64,000 bases of DNA from Calditrichia bacterium (GTDB lineage: Bacteria; Calditrichota; Calditrichia; RBG-13-44-9; J075). The translations under genes and the position numbers were made by a program. Location of the stretch: assembly GCA_028284445.1 (NCBI GenBank), contig JANQRS010000021.1:62001-126000 (forward strand). Reading direction: 5' to 3'. Below, in pieces: positions 1 through 7,206 of this stretch. The notes under the pieces are model-generated. The model had not been told where the DNA came from, made no database searches, and worked only from the letters and a program-made list of their open reading frames with translations. The first letter of the stretch is position 1. Each line of letters begins with the position of its first letter.

Positions 1-630
1 GAAAAGCAGAGCCACGATATCAAATATCCGTCGATCGGCTACTTCGAAGCAGATCTCTTTGAGCCGCAGAACTATAAGCCGCAAGTGCCGAATCCGGCTT
101 TCGAAAACATCACCGGCCGGGATGCATTCTGGGCCACCAAAATCATTCTATCATTTACGGATGAGCAACTTGCTGCCGCAGTTGAACAAGGGCGGTATAG
201 CGATCCGGAAGCAGCTGCATACCTCCTCGATACTATAAAGAAGCGGCGCGATATTATCGGTCGATATTATCTTTCCCGCGTAAATCCCCTGGACTATTTT
301 TCGATTGCTGCCAACGGCGTTGACAGGAAACAGGCATTGAGCTTTGTGGACATCGCTGTGCGCTCCGGACTGGAAGCTTCAGAATCGGCCAGCTATCGCT
401 ATCGGACGTATCATGGCAACAAGCTTGTTTCCGATTGGCAGAACAACAGGAACGTGACAAGCATTGGGCTGCCGGATTCAGGCGGCGGATCCACAGGCGG
501 CGCGACATACTGGAAGGTGGAACTGGAAGTGTCACGCGACGGTTCTACATGGAGTAAGCCGGTGGCGGTTTATCTTTCAAAAACGGACGATGGCCAATTT
601 GAATTGGCAGGTGTAAAGAGGCAATCTTGA
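1..630 (+). CDS. C-terminal part of an unrecognised protein (5' truncated by window edge)
   Basis: The frame is open from base 1 without a stop, so the gene begins outside the window; the first in-window GTG (85) is probably internal. About 209 residues are visible. The segment FWATKIILSFTDEQLAAAV followed by a helical stretch with SDPEAAAYLLDTI and a tail with charged strands resembles the C-terminus of uncharacterised envelope proteins of FCB-group bacteria; I cannot name a function. Its stop codon (TGA, 628-630) overlaps the TTG start of the next gene, so the two are translationally coupled. Confidence 0.75.
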   Translation, partial: EKQSHDIKYPSIGYFEADLFEPQNYKPQVPNPAFENITGRDAFWATKIILSFTDEQLAAAVEQGRYSDPEAAAYLLDTIKKRRDIIGRYYLSRVNPLDYFSIAANGVDRKQALSFVDIAVRSGLEASESASYRYRTYHGNKLVSDWQNNRNVTSIGLPDSGGGSTGGATYWKVELEVSRDGSTWSKPVAVYLSKTDDGQFELAGVKRQS

Positions 631-1874
631 TAATTCGACATAGATTGGCTGCGGTGCGAAGCATTGTGGCAGTACTTGTTTTTCTAATTTTCAGCGGATG
701 TGCATCCAGGGGCAAACTCACCGATCATTACGGCCCTGATTATTATCAGGTCCCGAAGCTGCTGGATGAAGCAGAAATGAAGCACAAAAACCCGGTTTTT
801 CTAGTATATGGCGACACCCAGGCGGGTTGGCGCATCTACGAAAAATTCCTGCGCGAAGAGAACTGGAAAACGCCCTGGATGCTGGCCTTTCCTTTCTACC
901 AGATTTACTGGCTTGGCAACGGCATCTACGGGTTAATCAATTATCAGCGCACCATTGCAGATATTGGCGCTGATACCCGTCTGATGATGCGGGAAGTGAT
1001 GTATCAACAGGCAAAGCAGCTGCCGGCGGACTTCATCCTCAATCTCGGAGACATTTGCAGCAGCAAAGGCACACATCTACAGCACTGGGAAGTTTTCATC
1101 GACGAAAACAAAATAAACCATCCGCTGTTGCAGGAAATCCCATACGTGCCGGTTCCCGGCAATCATGACTATACCAATGACTCTACCGGGATCTCTAACT
1201 ATCAGGCAGTTTTTCAGCGACCTCGCAATTATACTGTGGAGTTCAAGGATGGCGTATTGATAGCTATGGATTCGAACCTGATGATCGACCAGCGCCAGCT
1301 GATTCCCGATGACCTGCAAGACCGATATTTTGAGGAATATTTTGTGTCCGCCGCCGGCGGCACATCGTCGTGGCTGGAAGAGCAATTGTTAAGATTCGGA
1401 AACAAGCCCCATAAAATTTTGGCAATGCACCATCCTTTGATTACATTTGCAAAACATCATAAGGATTGGCTGCGTAGTGACTATGGCCGCGACCTGCTCA
1501 CGAAGCGTGACAAGTTCATTGAGTTACTGAAGCAGCATCAGGTTGATGTTATATTTTCCGGTCACGAACATCTTTATCAACACGTGTCCATTCCATACGA
1601 GGATGAAATGGGTGCTGAAAAAGCGCTTCATTTTGTAACAAGCAGCAGCGGCGGGGTGCCACTTCGGCGTGTCGAAGACGAAGAGACGCTCAAGGAATTT
1701 GAGGACCACTTTTCTGAAAACAACCTAGCCGTCCAACGCCACGAGTTGGTCTCCGTCCACCACTACACCGAAGTGCGGATGGATGCAGAAGCCCTCTACC
1801 TCGAGACCTGGCAGGTTTCGAAAGAGACCGGAAAACAGGAAAGCGTCTTGGAGAAAATTGTCGTTCGGCGATAG
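627..1874 (+). CDS. Calcineurin-like metallophosphoesterase, lipoprotein
   Basis: A 415-residue predicted lipoprotein: a short basic start, a hydrophobic segment and a lipobox ending FSGC at about residue 25. The metal-binding blocks of the calcineurin-like phosphoesterase superfamily are present in order: YGDTQ (residue ~62), LGDICS (~140), PGNHD (~177), MHHPL (~270) and SGHEH (~313). It should therefore be a two-metal phosphoesterase anchored in the periplasm; the substrate is not evident. The start is TTG at 627, overlapping the previous stop as TTGA. Another ATG would fall after the lipobox, which favours TTG. Confidence 0.88.
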   Translation: MIIRHRLAAVRSIVAVLVFLIFSGCASRGKLTDHYGPDYYQVPKLLDEAEMKHKNPVFLVYGDTQAGWRIYEKFLREENWKTPWMLAFPFYQIYWLGNGIYGLINYQRTIADIGADTRLMMREVMYQQAKQLPADFILNLGDICSSKGTHLQHWEVFIDENKINHPLLQEIPYVPVPGNHDYTNDSTGISNYQAVFQRPRNYTVEFKDGVLIAMDSNLMIDQRQLIPDDLQDRYFEEYFVSAAGGTSSWLEEQLLRFGNKPHKILAMHHPLITFAKHHKDWLRSDYGRDLLTKRDKFIELLKQHQVDVIFSGHEHLYQHVSIPYEDEMGAEKALHFVTSSSGGVPLRRVEDEETLKEFEDHFSENNLAVQRHELVSVHHYTEVRMDAEALYLETWQVSKETGKQESVLEKIVVRR

Positions 1875-1936
1875 TGTTTTGAACGCTCGCCTATTCGATC
1901 TGATTCAATACCAAATCCCCCGACAAGGATAAGCCT

Positions 1937-4891
1937 ATGTTTGCCATGATGCAGCGCTGGTTTAAATCGATCATTGATGTGCGTAAGGAAGAAGTCGTAG
2001 ACACTGTATTTATGGTGCTCTACATCTACCTGATTCTTGTCACCTATTACCTGCTCAAGCCCGCGCGCGACAGCTTATTTCTTAGCAATACCGGTCCGGA
2101 ATTTCTGCCGCTGGTCTTTGTGCTCATCGCAATTGTGGTGGTCCCGGTCACCACTCTGTATTCACGAATGAGCAAATCGCTAAAGCTAAACCAGCTGATC
2201 AATACCACCACCATTGTCATTATTGCCAACCTTTTTATCCTTCGCTATCTGCTCACATTCCAGGGACAGGACTGGGTCTTCTACGTCTTCTACATTTGGG
2301 TGAGCATTTACGGGGCATTGACGACCTCGCAGTTCTGGCTGTTTGCCAATGCGATTTACGATTCTGCGCAGGCAAAACGAATCTTTGTCATTTTTAGTTT
2401 GGCCGCCATCCTCGGCGCCTTCAGCGGTGGTCTGGTAACCAGTTACATCGTCACCACATTTGGCGTCAGCACAGAGGACTTACTCTATTTCTGTGTGGCT
2501 TTCCTGGCCATTTGTATCCCACTGGTGAATCTGCTTTGGCGACGCAATCGCGCTATAGCTGAAAGCCAGCCGCGAGCCAAGGGCAAGAAGAAAAAGAAAG
2601 TGGACGATGATAGCTGGGCAACCATGTTTCGGGACATCAAAGGCTCACGCCACTTGATGCTGATCATGGGTATTATCGCCATGACCATGGCCACGGCCAG
2701 CTTTGTCGACTACCAGTTCAAGTTCGTCTCTACGGATGCATTCTCTACCTATAAGCTGGATGACGGCGTCGTTAACGGTCTGGCCGAAGCCGGGGTAGCC
2801 TCAACGATTCTTGACAAGTTGGGCAGTATCAGCGATCAACAATATGAGAGCAAGGAAGCGTTTTCTGCAGCGGTTGTAGGTCTATTGTCTTCCACCGAAT
2901 CCTCTGAGCACAAGGCAGCCATTATCAAGGCTGCAACAACAACAGACAAAGCCTCTCTGACCGCTTTCCTTGGTCAATTTTACGGCGGTCTGAGCCTCCT
3001 CGGTTTTATTTTTCAACTGCTCTTCAGCTATCGGGCACTAAAAATTTTCGGCGTTGGCGGCGTGATTCTCTTTCTACCTTTGAGCCAGATTGTCGCCTCT
3101 ATCGGTATGCTCATCGCGCCGAACCTGACAACTGCGGTCATGCTGCGTGGCTCAGATGGCGTATTCAAATATTCGATCGACAAAACCGCCCGGGAACTGC
3201 TCTTTCTGCCTATTCCCCTCGATGTCAAAACCCGCTCCAAGGCATTTATCGACTTGTTCATCGACCGGGTTTTTCGTGGCATATCGGGACTGGTGCTGCT
3301 TTTCCTCACTTTGCAACTAGAGCTAAGCATGCGGCAGCTGAGTATGGTCGTTATCGGTATGGTAACGCTCTGGATTGTCCTCGACTTAATGATTCGCAAG
3401 GAATATGTCAACGCCTTTCGCAAGGCACTCGACAAAGGGCATATTGATCCGAATGAGCTTACCGTTCGCATTGATGACGCTTCGACGCTGCAACATCTAA
3501 TGGGCTCGCTCGGCAGCGACAATGACCGCCAGGTGCTTTACGCCCTGAATGCCCTTCAAGATGCCCAGTCGCCTCAGCTATCTGCGCCATTGTTGAAGCT
3601 CACTGAGAGTCCGAATGCCGATATTCGCGCACGGGTGGTCCGTATTCTGAGAAATCAGCATCCGGATCTCCGGAAGAGTCTCGAGCCCCTTCTCGATGAT
3701 CCGTCGTCAGAAGTTCGCAAGGAAACCTGCCAGTATCTTTTTGAGAAAGGGGAAAAGCAGGCGTCGTTTCTGACTGAATTGCTCGGCAGTGACGATTTTC
3801 TAAAGCGCAGCGCCGCGGTGCAGGCGATCGCCGAATACGGTGAAGAAAAAGAGAAATCACTGATCGATGAAGTTGCTATTGGTCAGCTTATTGAGATGTC
3901 CGGGCCGGAAGCAGAAGATAGTCGCACCCTGGCAGCTACATCTCTGGGTTACCTGGACTCCTCGCGCTTCCAGCAACAATTATCAGATCTGATGAATGAT
4001 GAATCGGACAAGGTTAGTCACGCGGCAATTGCCAGCGCTGGTCGCAGTGGCGACCGGACCTTTGTTCCGCAATTGTTAACGCTTTTTACGGAGCGGCGCC
4101 ATCGCGCGCAGGTTCGCCCGGCTTTGGCGGCCTATGGAGAAGGTATCCTCGGCACCCTGAATGATTATCTTAGTGACAGCAAAACCGCCTTCTCTGTGCG
4201 AAAAAATATTCCGGGCGTGATGAGTAAGATCCCCAGTGCAGAAACCGTTCGGCTGCTGATTGAGAATCTGAAAACCGCAGCACCTGGATTGCGTCAGGCC
4301 ATCATACGCGCCCTGAATGCCTTGCGCAACAACTATCCGAAACTTGAATTTCCAAAAGATGATATCGCTGCGGCGATCAGTAAGGAGGCCAGCAGTTATT
4401 ACACGGCTTATCAAATCGCCGAGAAGCTTCAGGATGGAAACGAGAGACGGCAATTCCTACAAAAAGCCGTTGATGAAAAAATCTTCAAGAGCCGTGAGCG
4501 AATCTTCCGCCTGTTGGCCTTGCTTTACGCTCCCCAGGATATCTACAATGCCTATCAGAGCTTTATCAGCGGTGACCGAAATTTAGTTGCCAATGCCTCG
4601 GAATTTTTGGAGAATGAAGTTGATCGTGACATTCGAAAGAACATACTGCCTATCATCGAAGGAACGGATATAGTAGATCGCGCGAAGCGTCTGTTTAATG
4701 TGAATATTCCGAGTGAAGAAGCCGGTGTCATCAACCTATTGCAGGGCGATGATCCCTGGCTGGCTGCCTGCGCAATTTTCGAGAATGCAGACAATCCTTC
4801 GGAGAACATCCTTGCGGAAATTCGCAAGTTAGACAATGCCAAAGATGCGCTGATCAGGGAAACGGCAAAACTGGTTTTGGATCATTCATAA
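1937..4891 (+). CDS. Npt1/Npt2 (ATP/ADP translocase-like) membrane protein with C-terminal HEAT repeats
   Basis: 984 residues. Residues ~15-500 form a polytopic membrane domain like plastid/rickettsial nucleotide transporters: LLKPARDSLFL near residue 40, FWLFANAIYDSAQAKR near 135 and a later DKTARELLFLPIP block near 415. An insertion (~210-350) with a charged KGKKKKK segment separates two halves. Residues ~510-980 are helical HEAT-type repeats (for example SPNADIRARVVRILRN, DPSSEVRKETCQYLFEKG), probably cytoplasmic. True nucleotide exchange is not shown: many free-living bacteria carry NTT-HEAT proteins of unknown substrate. SD AAGGAT precedes the ATG. The next gene encodes a cyclic-nucleotide-binding domain often fused to this architecture, suggesting a regulated complex. 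Confidence 0.85.
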   Translation: MFAMMQRWFKSIIDVRKEEVVDTVFMVLYIYLILVTYYLLKPARDSLFLSNTGPEFLPLVFVLIAIVVVPVTTLYSRMSKSLKLNQLINTTTIVIIANLFILRYLLTFQGQDWVFYVFYIWVSIYGALTTSQFWLFANAIYDSAQAKRIFVIFSLAAILGAFSGGLVTSYIVTTFGVSTEDLLYFCVAFLAICIPLVNLLWRRNRAIAESQPRAKGKKKKKVDDDSWATMFRDIKGSRHLMLIMGIIAMTMATASFVDYQFKFVSTDAFSTYKLDDGVVNGLAEAGVASTILDKLGSISDQQYESKEAFSAAVVGLLSSTESSEHKAAIIKAATTTDKASLTAFLGQFYGGLSLLGFIFQLLFSYRALKIFGVGGVILFLPLSQIVASIGMLIAPNLTTAVMLRGSDGVFKYSIDKTARELLFLPIPLDVKTRSKAFIDLFIDRVFRGISGLVLLFLTLQLELSMRQLSMVVIGMVTLWIVLDLMIRKEYVNAFRKALDKGHIDPNELTVRIDDASTLQHLMGSLGSDNDRQVLYALNALQDAQSPQLSAPLLKLTESPNADIRARVVRILRNQHPDLRKSLEPLLDDPSSEVRKETCQYLFEKGEKQASFLTELLGSDDFLKRSAAVQAIAEYGEEKEKSLIDEVAIGQLIEMSGPEAEDSRTLAATSLGYLDSSRFQQQLSDLMNDESDKVSHAAIASAGRSGDRTFVPQLLTLFTERRHRAQVRPALAAYGEGILGTLNDYLSDSKTAFSVRKNIPGVMSKIPSAETVRLLIENLKTAAPGLRQAIIRALNALRNNYPKLEFPKDDIAAAISKEASSYYTAYQIAEKLQDGNERRQFLQKAVDEKIFKSRERIFRLLALLYAPQDIYNAYQSFISGDRNLVANASEFLENEVDRDIRKNILPIIEGTDIVDRAKRLFNVNIPSEEAGVINLLQGDDPWLAACAIFENADNPSENILAEIRKLDNAKDALIRETAKLVLDHS

Positions 4892-4905
4892 TAAAGGGAT
4901 ATACC

Positions 4906-5346
4906 ATGCTGACCGTCATCGAAAAAGTAATTTTCCTCCAGAACGTTGATATTTTCAGCGACGTTCCGACCGAAGACCTGGCCTATCTGGCAGCGATTGC
5001 GGAGGAAGTGACCTATCAGGCAGATGAAAACATTTACATTGAGAACGAACCGGCAGATGCCCTCTACCTAGTCCTGGACGGCAGCGTCCGGCTGCATCGC
5101 GACGGAGAGCAAATCACCATCGCCAATGCCAAGGAAGCATTCGGGACCTGGGCCTTGTTTGATGAAGCACCACGAGTCGTGACAGCCACCCCGCAGGCGG
5201 AAACACAACTGCTGCGAATCGACCGCGACGACTTCTTCGACCTGCTGGCAGATCACGTTCAGATCACCCAGGGTGTGTTTAAAACCGTAGTCAGCAGGAT
5301 GCGTGGCTTGATGCAGACTTTTACACCGACGGCGCCGAAAGAATAG
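4906..5346 (+). CDS. Cyclic nucleotide-binding (CAP_ED-type) domain protein
   Basis: 146 residues forming a single cNMP-binding beta roll: FSDVPTEDLAYLAAIAEEV, IYIENEPADALYLVLDGSV and TWALFDEAPRVVTATPQ match the family, but the canonical phosphate-binding FGExALL...RxA is degenerate (AFGTWALFDEAPRVVTA keeps the R). There is no HTH domain, so it is not a Crp-type regulator; it is probably a sensor subunit. It starts 14 bp after the NTT-HEAT gene with SD AAAGGG and is likely co-transcribed, acting with that membrane protein. Confidence 0.85.
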   Translation: MLTVIEKVIFLQNVDIFSDVPTEDLAYLAAIAEEVTYQADENIYIENEPADALYLVLDGSVRLHRDGEQITIANAKEAFGTWALFDEAPRVVTATPQAETQLLRIDRDDFFDLLADHVQITQGVFKTVVSRMRGLMQTFTPTAPKE

Positions 5347-5391
5347 CTGGCTCCGCCAGCTGACGGGCCGCAGGCCCAGACACGAGCGAAG
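5345..5391 (+). other. Cluster of short hairpins after the cNMP-binding gene
   Basis: Three small inverted repeats follow the stop: AGCTGGC/GCCAGCT (5345-5361), GGGCC/GGCCC (5365-5377), and a GAGCGAAGCGAG run. No T-tract follows, so this is not a classical terminator; it may stabilise the 3' end or be a degenerate repeat. Confidence 0.4.
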
Positions 5392-5512
5392 CGAGTACAG
5401 AAGCGAATACATATGACTTGCGGACAATATTTTTATTAATTAAGTTAAGCCCGGTATAGCTACGAAGGAAACCGCTGCCGTCCAGAAGACGGCTCATCAC
5501 AGGAGACGCAGA

Positions 5513-5995
5513 ATGACGACGCAAGACGAAAATGCCAGCATTGTTCTGGTTGATGATGAAGAGATGGTACTAACCAGTCTCAGTTCGTTTCTAACCCTTG
5601 AAACGGAGTATGAGGTCAGTACTTTCACATCAGCCAAGGCGGCTATCGACTTCGTAAAAGACAACGATGTAGACCTTGTCATTTCGGACTACCTGATGCC
5701 GGAAATGGACGGCATCACTTTTCTCGGTCATGTCCGTGATCTTAAGCCGGAAATTCCCCGTATTATCCTCACTGGATATGCCGACAAAGAAAACGCGATA
5801 AAGGCAATCAACGAAGTCGGCCTCTACCAGTATCTCGAAAAACCATGGGACAACGATGATTTACTGATCATTCTTCGCAATGGTCTTGAAAAACAACGTC
5901 TCATGAAAAAATTGCAGCAAAAGATCGGTGAAATCAACAAAGCCTATTCGGATCTGCAAGGCATCCATCGTGAAATTGTAAAAACCTTCGTCTAA
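5513..5995 (+). CDS. Single-domain response regulator with coiled-coil tail
   Basis: 160 residues. A receiver domain fills residues ~8-125: acidic pair DDEE (~14), phospho-acceptor D in LVISDYLMPEMDG (~60), T in ILTGYA (~88) and K in YLEKPW (~111). Residues 125-160 form a short coiled coil (KQRLMKKLQQKIGEINKA). There is no DNA-binding, HD-GYP or GGDEF output. The YLEKPWDNDDL ending is typical of RpfG-like receivers, so this may be a version without the output domain, signalling by protein contact. SD AGGAG. No kinase is adjacent. Confidence 0.9.
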   Translation: MTTQDENASIVLVDDEEMVLTSLSSFLTLETEYEVSTFTSAKAAIDFVKDNDVDLVISDYLMPEMDGITFLGHVRDLKPEIPRIILTGYADKENAIKAINEVGLYQYLEKPWDNDDLLIILRNGLEKQRLMKKLQQKIGEINKAYSDLQGIHREIVKTFV

Positions 5996-6007
5996 AATCC
6001 AGCGAGA

Positions 6008-6793
6008 ATGGCCATGCAGCGAGGCATCACCTGCGTACTCTTGTGCCTGTTTGTTCTTTCATTATATAGTTGTAACACAAAGTCGGTCGTGCCAGCAGCG
6101 CAGGTAACGGCTGACACCACAGTCGCAAAGCCCCCCTACCCCATGGATCTGAAATGGGTTCGGCAATCAGTCGAATACCCGGCGCTCTGTCGTCAGCTCT
6201 ATAAAGACGCCTGGCCAAAGATAAAGGCGCTCGCCGCCGAAACTGAAGGCGACTGGGCTGTCGTGCTTGATGTTGATGAAACCGTCCTCAACAACTCCGG
6301 CTATCAGCAATGGATTTATGAAGAAAACACCGCATATCCCAACCTCTGGGAAGAATGGACACTCAAGGCCATTTGCCCACCGATTCCCGGTGCCAAGGCA
6401 TTCCTCGACAGCGTGCGCGCCCTTGGACCGCAAGCGCATATCGTATTTATTACCAACCGAATGATTGTTTCGCACGACGCGACGCTCAAGAATCTCAAAG
6501 ACACCGGTCTCTGGGATGATCGTGACATTCTGATGTGCCGCAAGGACCAGCCTGACAACAAGGAAATTCGTCGTCAGGAAGTCATTAATGGCACCGGACG
6601 CTGCGAAGGTCGCGGCCCACGCACGATCATTGCTCTCTTCGGAGATCAGCTCGGAGATTTCTTCGACTATAAAAAGGAAGGAAATCTTGAAGCATTTATT
6701 GAGCGAAACAGCAGCCACGACGACTGGGGGAAACGCTATTTTCTGCTGCCAAATCCGATGTATGGCTATTGGGAGTTCGGCTACGGATTGTAG
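6008..6793 (+). CDS. HAD-superfamily acid phosphatase (class B / class C-like), lipoprotein
   Basis: 261 residues with an N-terminal lipobox (LYSC at ~22). The HAD motif I is DVDETVLNNSGYQ (~86), followed by VFITNR motif II (~145) and a distal acidic FGDQLGDFFD motif (~215), matching the DDDD phosphohydrolases related to lipoprotein e(P4). Predicted role: release of phosphate from periplasmic phosphomonoesters, fitting the phosphate theme of the region. Starts ATG at 6008 (6014 is a possible alternative). It follows the response regulator by 12 bp. Confidence 0.87.
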   Translation: MAMQRGITCVLLCLFVLSLYSCNTKSVVPAAQVTADTTVAKPPYPMDLKWVRQSVEYPALCRQLYKDAWPKIKALAAETEGDWAVVLDVDETVLNNSGYQQWIYEENTAYPNLWEEWTLKAICPPIPGAKAFLDSVRALGPQAHIVFITNRMIVSHDATLKNLKDTGLWDDRDILMCRKDQPDNKEIRRQEVINGTGRCEGRGPRTIIALFGDQLGDFFDYKKEGNLEAFIERNSSHDDWGKRYFLLPNPMYGYWEFGYGL

Positions 6794-6807
6794 TCAAACT
6801 CGATAAC

Positions 6808-6850
6808 TGTCCCCCCTCCATCTCCCCCCGGGGGAGATGGAGGGGGGACA
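6808..6850. repeat. Dispersed palindrome, class A (copy 1)
   Basis: A near-perfect inverted repeat of about 43 bp: TGTCCCCCCTCCATC, a C/G run at the centre, and the complement ending GGGGGGACA. It lies 15 bp after the acid phosphatase stop. Further class A copies lie at 16933, 25441, 46441, 55662 and 59263. Confidence 0.9.
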
Positions 6851-7206
6851 CCTTCAACACCAATTGTCTCCCCAAACATTGCTGCCTTTTCCACCTCCCA
6901 TGCTTCCAAAAGCAAAACCCCGTAAGATAGTAGCATTTTACGTCATCGCTATGAGGTAGATCACATTTAAATTATTTATTTGACAGGGAATAGTACCAAA
7001 CTTATCTTTACGCGAATTCAAGGATGATGAAAAACGGTCGAATCGACCGCCTTGTAGGACACATAAAATGCTCGATAATTGTAGTCACCATGCAACTTAT
7101 GTGTAACATATGGGAACTAAATTCATGTCTTGAATTGCAGGATCATTAAACACCGGGATGGTGTTTTATTTAATAAGTTACCATTAACTAACTTATCGGA
7201 GGAGAA
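6851..7206 (+). other. Intergenic region before the first TonB receptor
   Basis: 356 bp without a credible ORF. It holds an AT-rich stretch (6960-7020) and, at 7078-7118, an 11-bp-periodic series resembling a Pho box. A strong SD (GGAGGAG) lies directly before the ATG at 7207. Confidence 0.7.
7078..7118 (+). promoter_or_regulatory. Candidate Pho-box-like direct repeats
   Basis: Four GTAAC-like cores at an exact 11-bp period: GTAGT (7081), GCAAC (7092), GTAAC (7103) and GAACT (7114). The spacing equals that of PhoB half-sites. Individual cores are imperfect, so the call rests on the periodicity and on the similar site before phoB. Confidence 0.4.
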
